The position numbers were made by a program, and so were the translations under genes. Of a stretch of DNA of 64,000 bases, positions 18,400 to 25,566 are shown one piece after another (position 1 is the first letter of the stretch; each line of letters begins with the position of its first letter). Where the stretch lies: NCBI RefSeq assembly GCF_010731595.1, contig NZ_AP022582.1, positions 4,216,001-4,280,000 on the forward strand. Reading direction: 5' to 3'. This DNA is from Mycobacterium seoulense (lineage in GTDB: Bacteria; Actinomycetota; Actinomycetes; Mycobacteriales; Mycobacteriaceae). The notes under the pieces were generated by a model. The model saw nothing but the letters and a program-made list of their open reading frames with translations. It was not told the DNA's origin and did no database searches.

Positions 18400-19431
18400 A
18401 TGACCGCAGCAGCAGAAAAGTCAACGCTCGAATCGCGCGTCGGCCACTACTACCGAGTCGACGACAGCTACCGGGTCGCCGCTGAGAAGGTGCGCGAGTA
18501 CGCCCGCGCGGTGCAGGACTATCACCCCGCGCACTGGGATATCGCGGCCGCCGCGAAGCTCGGATATTCGGGCCTGGTGGCGCCGCTGACCTTCACGTCG
18601 ATCCCCGGCATGGTCGCCAACCGGCACCTGTTCGAATCCGTGGTCGTCGGTTACGACATGTACCTGCAAACCGAAGAAGTCTTCGAGCAGCACCGGCCGA
18701 TCATGGCCGGCGATGAACTGCACACTGACGTCGAGCTGTCATCGGTGCGCAGGATCGCGGGCAGGGATCTGATCACCGTGACCAACACCTTCACGGACTC
18801 GGCCGGCGAACGGGTGCACACCATGCACACCACCGTCGTCGGTGTGACGGCCGAGGATGTCGATCCGGCGATGATGACGGCCGCGGAGAACGTGGTGATG
18901 CACGACGTGAATCTCGCCGGAGTCGATCGCTCCGAAGCGGCCTACCGCAAGACGGTACGTCCCGAGGCTGACGTGCGGATAGCGCAGGGTGGCACGCGGC
19001 GCATCCCGGGAACCCCCTCCTTCGATGACCTCAAGGTCGGCGATGAGCTGCCGGTGCACCACGCCCGGCTGTCGCGCGGCGACCTGGTGAACTATGCCGG
19101 CGTGGCCGGCGACGCCAACCCGCTGCATTGGGACGAGAACGTCGCCAAGCTGGCGGGGCAGCCCGATGTGATCGCCCACGGAATGCTCACCATGGGTTTG
19201 GGTGCCGCGTTCGCCTCGGCATGGTCGGGCGACCCCGGTGCGGTTACCCGCTACGCGGTGCGCTTGTCGCAGCCCGCGATCGTGTCGGCCGCGGGCGGTG
19301 CAGACATCGAGTACAGCGGCCGGATCAAGTCGTTGGACCCCGCGACCCGAACCGGTGTGATCATCGTCGGCGCCAAGTCCGGTGGCCGGAAAATCTTCGG
19401 CCTGGCGACGTTGAATATCCGCTTCCGCTGA
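18400..19431 (+). CDS. Fused (3R)-hydroxyacyl-ACP dehydratase, HadA-HadB type
   Basis: A 343-residue double hot-dog protein. The N-terminal half (about residues 15-165) resembles HadA: YRVAAEKVREYARAVQDY, then LGYSGLVAPLTF. The C-terminal half (about 205-343) resembles HadB: DLVNYAGVAGDANPLHWDE carries the catalytic Asp and His, followed by IAHGMLTMGLG. In M. tuberculosis HadA and HadB are separate subunits of the FAS-II dehydratase used in mycolic acid elongation. Here they are joined by a linker. The protein probably hydrates or dehydrates an acyl-ACP or acyl-CoA. I chose the ATG at 18400; the frame opens at 18355. The organism presumably also has a normal hadABC elsewhere. Confidence 0.88.
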   Translation: MTAAAEKSTLESRVGHYYRVDDSYRVAAEKVREYARAVQDYHPAHWDIAAAAKLGYSGLVAPLTFTSIPGMVANRHLFESVVVGYDMYLQTEEVFEQHRPIMAGDELHTDVELSSVRRIAGRDLITVTNTFTDSAGERVHTMHTTVVGVTAEDVDPAMMTAAENVVMHDVNLAGVDRSEAAYRKTVRPEADVRIAQGGTRRIPGTPSFDDLKVGDELPVHHARLSRGDLVNYAGVAGDANPLHWDENVAKLAGQPDVIAHGMLTMGLGAAFASAWSGDPGAVTRYAVRLSQPAIVSAAGGADIEYSGRIKSLDPATRTGVIIVGAKSGGRKIFGLATLNIRFR

Positions 19432-19460
19432 ATGTCCTCCGTGGGAGGGGTGGCCTATTG

Positions 19461-19476
19461 ATCCGCGTCAGCGGAT
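19461..19476. terminator. Candidate stem-loop between convergent hadAB-like and dnaB genes
   Basis: ATCCGC-GTCA-GCGGAT is a perfect 6-bp stem with a 4-base loop, 30 bases after the stop of the fusion gene. There is no T-tract, so it could end transcripts from either side or be incidental. Confidence 0.35.
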
Positions 19477-19555
19477 GCAAGGGCTGAAAACATCATGTGC
19501 GGCTTACCCCGCGCGTCAGCTGATGCGGATGACCAGAACCGACACCCGCCGCGCA

Positions 19556-20932
19556 TCACCGCGCCATGTTGGCGAAGCGCGACAGGTGCAGCTGATGCGC
19601 GACGGTGACGGTCTTGGTCGGCCCGTTACGGTGTTTGGCGAGAATGAAATCCGCCTCCCCCCCGCGTGGATCGTCGCGCTCGAAAGCGTCCGGCCGGTTC
19701 AACAGGATGACCATGTCCGCGTCCTGCTCCAGCGATCCGGACTCACGAAGGTCGGACAACATCGGCTTCTTGTCGGTGCGCTGCTCGGGACCGCGGTTCA
19801 GCTGAGCGATCGCCACCACCGGCACCTCAAGCTCTTTGGCCAACAACTTGAGTTGGCGCGAGAATTCCGAGACTTCGACCTGGCGTGACTCGTGCTTCTT
19901 GCCGGACGTCATCAGCTGCAGGTAGTCGACCACGACCAGCTTCAGGTCGGCCTTCTGCTTGAGCCGGCGGGCTTTGGCACGGATCTCCATCATCGTCAGG
20001 TTGGGCGAGTCGTCGATATACAGTGGGGCCTCACTGATTTCGCTCATCCGCCGCGCCAGCCGCGTCCAGTCGTCGTCGCTCATCCGGCCCGAACGCATGT
20101 CGGACAGTTTGATCTTCGCCTCCGCCGAGAGCAGCCGCATCACGATCTCGGACTTGCTCATCTCCAGCGAGAAGATGACGCTGGCCATCCGGTGCTTGAT
20201 CGAGCAGGACCGCAAAAAATCCAGCCCTAGCGTGCTTTTGCCCACGCCGGGCCTGGCCGCCACGATGATCATCTGCCCGGGGTGCAGGCCGTTGGTCACC
20301 TCGTCGAGTTCGGTGAAGCCGGTCGGCACTCCGCGCGAGATGCCGCCGTTGGAGGCGATGGCGTCGATCTCGTCCATCGTCGGCTGCAGCAAGTCCTCCA
20401 GCGGCACGAAGTCCTCCGACGTGCGGCGGTCGGCGACGTCGTAGATCTCCGCCTGCGCGCGATCGACCACCTCGGCCACGTCGGCGCCCTCGGCCCCCGC
20501 GTAGCCGTACTGCACGACCCGCGTGCCCGCCTCCACCAGCCGGCGCAGCAGCGCCTTCTCGGCGACGATGCCGGCGTAGTAGCCGGCGTTGGCGGCCGTG
20601 GGCACGGTCGAGATCAGCGTGTGCAGATAGGGCGCGCCACCGATGCGGCGCAGCATCCCGCGGCGGTCCAGTTCCGCGGCCACCGTCACGGCGTCGGCCG
20701 GCTCCCCGCGCCCGTAAAGATCCAGGATCGCGTCGTAGACGTTCTGATGCGCGGGGCGGTAGAAGTCGCCGGGCCGCAGCCGCTCCAACACATCGGCGAT
20801 GGCGTCCTTGCTCAGCAGCATGCCGCCCAGCACCGCCTGCTCGGCCGCGAGGTCCTGCGGTGGCTGACGGCCGAAGTCCTCGCTGGGTGCCGGCGAATCC
20901 ATGCCAGACGCCAGGTCATCGACGACCGCCAT
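19556..20932 (-). CDS. dnaB: Replicative DNA helicase DnaB (intein-free)
   Basis: Hexameric 5'-3' helicase that unwinds the replication fork and binds primase. The N-terminal domain starts at PQDLAAEQAVLGGMLLS. The RecA-like C-terminal domain has Walker A AARPGVGKST, Walker B LVVVDYLQLM, and the SREL-like segment SDLRESGSLEQDAD. The length is 458 residues, the full-length extein size, so there is no intein; the M. tuberculosis and M. leprae genes carry one. The start at 20932 has GGGGAGGAGG upstream; an in-frame codon at 20953 is less likely. It lies about 530 bases after rplI. Confidence 0.97.
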   Translation of the reverse strand: MAVVDDLASGMDSPAPSEDFGRQPPQDLAAEQAVLGGMLLSKDAIADVLERLRPGDFYRPAHQNVYDAILDLYGRGEPADAVTVAAELDRRGMLRRIGGAPYLHTLISTVPTAANAGYYAGIVAEKALLRRLVEAGTRVVQYGYAGAEGADVAEVVDRAQAEIYDVADRRTSEDFVPLEDLLQPTMDEIDAIASNGGISRGVPTGFTELDEVTNGLHPGQMIIVAARPGVGKSTLGLDFLRSCSIKHRMASVIFSLEMSKSEIVMRLLSAEAKIKLSDMRSGRMSDDDWTRLARRMSEISEAPLYIDDSPNLTMMEIRAKARRLKQKADLKLVVVDYLQLMTSGKKHESRQVEVSEFSRQLKLLAKELEVPVVAIAQLNRGPEQRTDKKPMLSDLRESGSLEQDADMVILLNRPDAFERDDPRGGEADFILAKHRNGPTKTVTVAHQLHLSRFANMAR

Positions 20933-21142
20933 GGATCCCTCCTCCCCTGCCACGCACCCGAACGTACATTCGAAAACCGCTCTCGCCAGCGTAAGTCAAG
21001 GAGCCGACACTTTCGCCGCACAACACTCGCACGCCTCGCGCCGGGACGACGTTAGACGTTGCTGGCTAGGAGGTGAAAGGGGCGCTGTTCATGAACCTGT
21101 GCATCGTGTGTGCATATCCGTCGACACCTGTGTTGAGTGGGG

Positions 21143-21227
21143 TGTGGAGAACCTGTGTATGAATTCAAGGGGCTTGAACATCAATGCTGTTAAGGGCCAT
21201 GTAACGCGACGAATTTGGTGTGGACAA
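21143..21227 (-). promoter_or_regulatory. Two candidate DnaA boxes upstream of dnaB
   Basis: TTGTCCACA (21219-21227) is an exact match to the mycobacterial DnaA-box consensus. TTCTCCACA (21143-21151) has one mismatch. They lie about 210-295 bases before the dnaB start. DnaA could regulate dnaB here, but single boxes also arise by chance. Confidence 0.4.
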
Positions 21228-21409
21228 GAATCTCTACGGCGTGTCGTCGCAGGTTACTGCGCCGGGCGTGTTGGCTTTCAGCCATATTTTCGGAGAGTTA
21301 CGGCAGGGTAAATAGGGTCCCCGAAACACCCCACACCAATAGTTCGCTGGCGTACGCCTCCGCGACCATCGGCGATGCGGGCAGAAAGTATGACCGCAGC
21401 GCAACTGAA

Positions 21410-21441
21410 CCCGGCGGCGGCCGATCAGGGCCACCGCCGGG
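21410..21441 (-). terminator. Hairpin downstream of rplI
   Basis: On the minus strand an 11-bp G+C-rich stem (CCCGGCGGTGG with CCGCCGCCGGG, one U-G pair) encloses a 10-base loop, beginning about 20 bases after the rplI stop. There is no U-tract. It could end the rpsF-ssb-rpsR-rplI transcript. Confidence 0.5.
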
Positions 21442-21461
21442 AAAGAGCAAACGTCGGAGGC

Positions 21462-21920
21462 TTAGCTCTCCGCGACAACCTCGAGAGCGACCTCGACGTC
21501 GACCTCGGGATGCAGGTGCACGGACACCGGGTGGGTGCCGACGGCCTTGATGTGCGACTTGGGCAACCGGACGATCCGCTTGTCCAGGTTCGGCCCGCCC
21601 GCCTTCTTGATGGCCGCGACGACATCGCCGGAGGTCACCGAGCCGAACAGCTTGCCGGAGTCGGCCGCGGTCCGCACCGGCAGCTGGACGGGGCCCAACC
21701 CTTCGATCGCCGTCTTGAGTTCGTTGGCGTGCCCGAGGTCGCGCACCGCCTTGCTTTCGCGGGACCGGCGGATGTCGTCGGCCTGCTTCTGCGCGCCGCG
21801 TGAGGCGACGATCGCCAGGCCGCGCGGGAGCAGGAAGTTGCGGCCATAGCCGTCCTTGACCTCGACGGTGTCACCGACGGTACCGAGGTGGTCGACGTCG
21901 GCCGTCAGAATCAGCTTCAT
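21462..21920 (-). CDS. rplI: 50S ribosomal protein L9
   Basis: Large-subunit protein that binds 23S rRNA near the base of the L1 stalk. The sequence begins [28 protein letters not shown], shown here in two pieces: [17 protein letters not shown] and then [16 protein letters not shown], which is the L9 N-terminal signature. A long connecting helix and the C-terminal domain follow. The length of 152 residues is normal. It is the last gene of the rpsF-ssb-rpsR-rplI series, 32 bases after rpsR. Confidence 0.98.
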   Translation of the reverse strand: MKLILTADVDHLGTVGDTVEVKDGYGRNFLLPRGLAIVASRGAQKQADDIRRSRESKAVRDLGHANELKTAIEGLGPVQLPVRTAADSGKLFGSVTSGDVVAAIKKAGGPNLDKRIVRLPKSHIKAVGTHPVSVHLHPEVDVEVALEVVAES

Positions 21921-21952
21921 CGTTGTTCGTACTTTCGCTCAGGCTTCGGCGG

Positions 21953-22207
21953 CTATCGCGCCGAGGAAGTGAAGGGCAGCAGAGCCACCTCGCGGGCGTT
22001 CTTCACCGCGATCGCGATGTCGCGCTGGTGCTGCACGCAGTTGCCGGTGACGCGGCGCGCCCGGATCTTCCCGCGCTCACTGATGTAGGTGCGCAGCAGC
22101 GTGGTGTCCTTGTAGTCGATCGATTGATCCTTCTTCGCGCAGAAGACACACTTCCGCGTCTTGACCGGCTTTTCGGGAGCCGGGCGTCGCTTGCTGGACT
22201 TGGCCAT
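21953..22207 (-). CDS. rpsR: 30S ribosomal protein S18, zinc-binding (C+) form
   Basis: Small-subunit protein that pairs with S6 on the 30S platform. It has 84 residues. CVFC near residue 20 and the later Cys in [11 protein letters not shown] identify the cysteine-containing (C+) paralogue, like M. tuberculosis rpsR1 (Rv0055). Mycobacteria also have a cysteine-free copy that replaces this one when zinc is scarce. The gene lies 38 bases after ssb and 32 before rplI. Confidence 0.97.
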   Translation of the reverse strand: MAKSSKRRPAPEKPVKTRKCVFCAKKDQSIDYKDTTLLRTYISERGKIRARRVTGNCVQHQRDIAIAVKNAREVALLPFTSSAR

Positions 22208-22245
22208 GACTGTCTTTCTTTCCGTTGCTTACTGTTGAAGTTCTT

Positions 22246-22764
22246 TCAGAACGGCGGTTCGTCGTCGCCGCCGCCGAAGGACCCGGACGCCGGGGCGCTG
22301 CCCCAGGGGTCGTCGGCGGGCGCGGCGCTCGCCGAAGCCGACGCCTGCCGGGACCCGCCTCCGCCGCCGAATCCGCCGCCACCGCCACCGCCGCCGCTGC
22401 GGCTGGCCTTGTTCACCTTGGCGGTGGCGTACCGCAGCGAGGGCCCGATCTCGTCGACCTCGACCTCGACGACCGTGCGCTTCTCGCCCTCGCGCGTCTC
22501 GAAGGACCGCTGCTTGAGCCGGCCGGTGACGATCACTCGCGCGCCACGGGTGAGGCTCTCCGCCACGTTCTCGGCGGCTTCCCGCCAGATGTTGCAGCGC
22601 AGGAAGAGGGCCTCGCCGTCTTTCCATTCCCCGCTCTGGCGGTCATAGATCCGCGGTGTCGACGCGACGGTGAAATTCGCGACGGCGGCACCCGACGGGG
22701 TGAACCGCAGTTCGGGGTCGGCGGTCAGGTTTCCGACGACGGTGATAGTGGTGTCACCAGCCAC
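22246..22764 (-). CDS. ssb: Single-stranded DNA-binding protein
   Basis: Binds single-stranded DNA as a tetramer in replication, repair and recombination. The OB fold covers about residues 1-115 ([18 protein letters not shown], then [18 protein letters not shown]). A Gly-rich linker follows, and then the acidic tip ending DDEPPF, which in the family binds partner proteins. The length is 172 residues. It is located between rpsF and rpsR, as in most bacteria. The start codon has AGGAGG upstream. Confidence 0.98.
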   Translation of the reverse strand: MAGDTTITVVGNLTADPELRFTPSGAAVANFTVASTPRIYDRQSGEWKDGEALFLRCNIWREAAENVAESLTRGARVIVTGRLKQRSFETREGEKRTVVEVEVDEIGPSLRYATAKVNKASRSGGGGGGGGFGGGGGSRQASASASAAPADDPWGSAPASGSFGGGDDEPPF

Positions 22765-22876
22765 AATTTCCTCCTAGTTCCGCCCTGCTACTCGCTTCTC
22801 AGACGGTGGATGGCACGTGTCCTCGCTGAGCCTACGCAAGTCCACCGACGGTGGGCCCGCGACTCAGCCACGGGTG

Positions 22877-23167
22877 TCAGTGCTTGTCGGTGCGCATCAC
22901 CTTGGTGCGCAACACCGACTCGTTGAGGCTGAGCTGGCGGTCGAGCTCGGAGACCGTCGCCGGCTCCGCTTTCAGGTCGACGACGACATAGATGCCCTCG
23001 GCGTGCTTGGCGATCTCGTAGGCCAGCCGGCGCCGGCCCCAGATGTCGACCTTTTCGACGGTTCCGCCGTCTTTGCGGACGACGTTGAGGAACGTCTCCA
23101 GCGACGGAGCAACGGTGCGCTCGTCGAGCGTGGGGTCAAGAATGACCATGATTTCGTAGGGACGCAT
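22877..23167 (-). CDS. rpsF: 30S ribosomal protein S6
   Basis: Binds 16S rRNA together with S18. It has 96 residues, from [19 protein letters not shown] to [11 protein letters not shown]. The ATG at 23167 matches the usual S6 N-terminus; an in-frame codon at 23203 is not needed. It is followed by a 112-base gap to ssb and preceded by a 132-base gap after the DJ-1/PfpI gene, where a separate promoter is likely. The presumed polycistron is rpsF-ssb-rpsR-rplI. Confidence 0.98.
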   Translation of the reverse strand: MRPYEIMVILDPTLDERTVAPSLETFLNVVRKDGGTVEKVDIWGRRRLAYEIAKHAEGIYVVVDLKAEPATVSELDRQLSLNESVLRTKVMRTDKH

Positions 23168-23299
23168 GGAAACCTCACCACCTCCTCTGGTCTGCACGGC
23201 CACGGTCGATCCGTGGCAGGAGGGTCGCCTGCGTCGGCAACCGCCCCAGGCTACCGGATGGGCGGGGTGGCCTCCAAAATTGAGGCGACCCGGAACCGG

Positions 23300-23941
23300 C
23301 TACTGCCGGGCGTTCAGGTATTCGGTGGCCCTGTTCACCGTCGCCTGATCGGCCTTGCCGAGGGAACCGGAATCGAACGGTGGCTGCGGGTCGTATTCGA
23401 TCAGCAGCTGCGCGGCCTGCGCGCCCTGTCGATCAACCAGGAGCTCAACCAGGCGCAAGGCCATGTCGATGCCGCTGGAGACCCCGGCGGCGGTGATGAT
23501 CCGCTCCGGCAGGTGCTCGACGACGCGATCCGGCACATACTGGGCGCCCAGCTCGTTGAGCAGGTCTCTGGCGCGCCAATGCGTCGTGGCGGTGAGCCCG
23601 TCGAGCAGGCCCGCGGCGGCCAACAACAACGCGCCGGTGCACACCGACGTGGTGAACGTCGTGGTGGGGTGCACGGCTTGCAGCCAGGCGCGGATGGTGT
23701 CGTCGTGGATCAGCTGCCGCGTGCCGATCCCGCCGGGAAACAGCACCACGTCCGGCGAGGTGACCTCGTCGAACCGCGCGTCGCAGCACAGCCCGAGCAT
23801 GCCGTTTTCGGTACGCACCTCGCCGCGGCGGTGACCGATGAACACGACCTCGATCGACGGGACGCGTTGCAGCACCTCGTAGGGGCCCACCGCGTCGAGC
23901 GCGGTCACCCGGGGAAACAGCGGGACGGCGACGAGTGTCAC
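23300..23941 (-). CDS. DJ-1/PfpI family protein (Rv0052 homologue)
   Basis: A 213-residue class I glutamine amidotransferase-like protein of the DJ-1/PfpI superfamily. The nucleophile-elbow Cys is in FTTSVCTGALLLAAAG, and the conserved acid is expected early in the domain (VAVPLFPRVTALDAVGPYEVL). Relatives include isonitrile hydratases and GlxA-like regulators without a DNA-binding domain; the reaction here is unknown. The GTG start at 23941 overlaps the upstream stop by four bases (GTGA), so it is translationally coupled to the GT87-like gene. This position matches Rv0052. Confidence 0.88.
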   Translation of the reverse strand: MTLVAVPLFPRVTALDAVGPYEVLQRVPSIEVVFIGHRRGEVRTENGMLGLCCDARFDEVTSPDVVLFPGGIGTRQLIHDDTIRAWLQAVHPTTTFTTSVCTGALLLAAAGLLDGLTATTHWRARDLLNELGAQYVPDRVVEHLPERIITAAGVSSGIDMALRLVELLVDRQGAQAAQLLIEYDPQPPFDSGSLGKADQATVNRATEYLNARQ

Positions 23942-25566
23942 GGCACCGCGGGCTCGGCTTCGGGGATCGCGGTGCGGCGCACGCCGGACGGTCGCAGCCG
24001 GTCCGGCAGCCAACCCGGCGGGGCGTCGGGGGCGCGGTCGAAGGGGCCGCCCGACGGGTCGTCCACCCGGCCACCCCAGCGCACCAAATCCTCGTCGGGC
24101 CGGTAGATCTGGCGGACCACCAGCGCGCACAATGCGACGACGGCGATGTCGCGCAGTAACACGGTCGTGGTGAAGAACTGCTCGGGCAGCGAACGGTTCG
24201 GGTTGCCGTACAGGTAGTACATCCGTGGTACCCATACCACCGCGTCGATGGTCATCCACGTCAGCAGGATCCGGCGATGCGGGAGGGCCAGCACCGCAAG
24301 CGGCACCAGCCACAACGAGAACTGCGGACTCCACACCTTGTTGGTCAACAGGAAGACGGCCACCACCAAGAACACCAGCTGCGCCAGCCGCGGCCGCTGC
24401 GGAGCGGTGAGCGCGACGTATACGATTGCCGCACAACCGATTACGAAAAGCACGGTGACCACGGCGTTCAGCACGGTGGGCGGCTCCCAGAACCCGAGCT
24501 TGGGATCGAAACCGCGCCAACCCGTGAACGACTTCACCACGTTGTACACCGAATCCATGTCGTCGCCCCGCCGGGTATTGAGCCGGAAGAACTCCGACCA
24601 CCCGCGCGGAAACAGCACCAGGACAGGCAGATTCACCAACAACCACGTCGCCGCGGCCGTCCCGGCGGTGCGGGCCAACGCGCGAAAGCGCCCCGTCCGG
24701 ATCGCCAGAGCCACCATCGGACCGAGGAACAACAGCGGATACAGCTTGGCGGCGGCGCCCAATCCGATCAGCACACCGGCGAGCACCGGTCTGCGCCGCG
24801 CCCACGCCAGCAGTCCGGCCATGGCGAATGCCGTTGCCAGCGCGTCGAAGTTGGTGAAGATCTGGAAGATCACCAGCGGCGACGCGGCCACCAGGGCCGC
24901 ATCCCAGACCCGCCGCCCCGCCAGGCCGGCGGTTGCCCAGACCGTGGCCAGCCACGCCAGCGCCAGGCCGAATGCTGCGACGTTGAAGAACATCACCACC
25001 TCGGCGACCACCGGCAAGGGGGCCAGCTTGCTCAGCGCGGTGTAGGTCTTCGCCAGCGCCATGGAGACGTACTGATACATCCCGGTCAGCACCGGATACT
25101 CCATGTAACGCACCGCGGGCCGGCCGTCGTAGCGGGTCTGCGGGGTGCCGCCACCGTCGGTCTCGACCCAGCTGGACTTGTACGGAAACTTGCCCTGGCT
25201 CAACAACTCCGCGCCGTAGAGCGGAACCGTGTCTGAGTAACACAACTCGTAGTAGGCGCGCTGGTTCTCCCAGTTGGCCACCCGCTGATCGGCCGTTCCG
25301 GTGCCGGTGCTCTGCAGGCAGGCCGCCTTCGTCGACCAGCCAAGCGCCAGGAACACCAGGCCGATCATGAACATCACCCGCAGCGGGGTCATCACCCGGG
25401 TGCGGCCGATCAGCGCGTGCCGGCCCACCGGTCCCCCGACGACGTCCGCCAGCGCGGCGCCCAACGGGTCGGTGCGGCTCGGGCAATCGCGATTGCCGAC
25501 GCTACGCAGATCGGCGGCCAGCGGCGCCGGGGAAATGGTGGCGGTCTGCCGCTGAGCCTCGGTCAC
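23938..25566 (-). CDS. Polytopic membrane glycosyltransferase-like protein, GT87/DUF2029 family (Rv0051 homologue)
   Basis: A 542-residue protein with about ten or more membrane helices. The first long outside loop contains a conserved acidic/aromatic region (VETDGGGTPQTRYDG, then YMEYPVLTGMYQYV). GT87 enzymes such as PimE transfer mannose from polyprenyl-phosphate on the outer face of the membrane. The loop with VLFPRGWSEFFR and the TNKVWSPQFSLWLVPL block fit this group. The C-terminal roughly 60 residues are cytoplasmic and Pro-rich. The GTG start at 25566 overlaps the ponA1 stop by four bases. Donor and acceptor are unknown. Confidence 0.82.
   Translation of the reverse strand: MTEAQRQTATISPAPLAADLRSVGNRDCPSRTDPLGAALADVVGGPVGRHALIGRTRVMTPLRVMFMIGLVFLALGWSTKAACLQSTGTGTADQRVANWENQRAYYELCYSDTVPLYGAELLSQGKFPYKSSWVETDGGGTPQTRYDGRPAVRYMEYPVLTGMYQYVSMALAKTYTALSKLAPLPVVAEVVMFFNVAAFGLALAWLATVWATAGLAGRRVWDAALVAASPLVIFQIFTNFDALATAFAMAGLLAWARRRPVLAGVLIGLGAAAKLYPLLFLGPMVALAIRTGRFRALARTAGTAAATWLLVNLPVLVLFPRGWSEFFRLNTRRGDDMDSVYNVVKSFTGWRGFDPKLGFWEPPTVLNAVVTVLFVIGCAAIVYVALTAPQRPRLAQLVFLVVAVFLLTNKVWSPQFSLWLVPLAVLALPHRRILLTWMTIDAVVWVPRMYYLYGNPNRSLPEQFFTTTVLLRDIAVVALCALVVRQIYRPDEDLVRWGGRVDDPSGGPFDRAPDAPPGWLPDRLRPSGVRRTAIPEAEPAVP

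Larger units (their letters stand above)
20933..21461. other. Gene-poor 529-base gap between rplI and dnaB with candidate DnaA boxes
   Basis: No protein gene is convincing here. M. tuberculosis has Rv0057 in this position, but nothing like a conserved gene is seen. The stretch 21090-21300 is AT-richer than the flanks. On the minus strand (reading toward dnaB) it contains TTGTCCACA at 21219-21227 and TTCTCCACA at 21143-21151. A 23-codon frame at 21091-21162 on the plus strand follows AAAGGGG but leads to no plus-strand gene. A hairpin behind rplI lies at 21410-21441. Confidence 0.6.

Noticed and set aside
21091..21162. 23-codon frame with AAAGGGG upstream in the rplI-dnaB gap
   Set aside because: It leads to no plus-strand gene and has no recognisable features; the AT-richer stretch more likely holds regulatory sites for dnaB.
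23300..25486. A 728-codon frame covering the DJ-1/PfpI gene and most of the GT87-like gene in another frame
   Set aside because: Its first roughly 510 codons are an Arg/Gly/Ala-rich shadow of the GT87-like gene. The real DJ-1/PfpI gene begins at the GTG at 23941.
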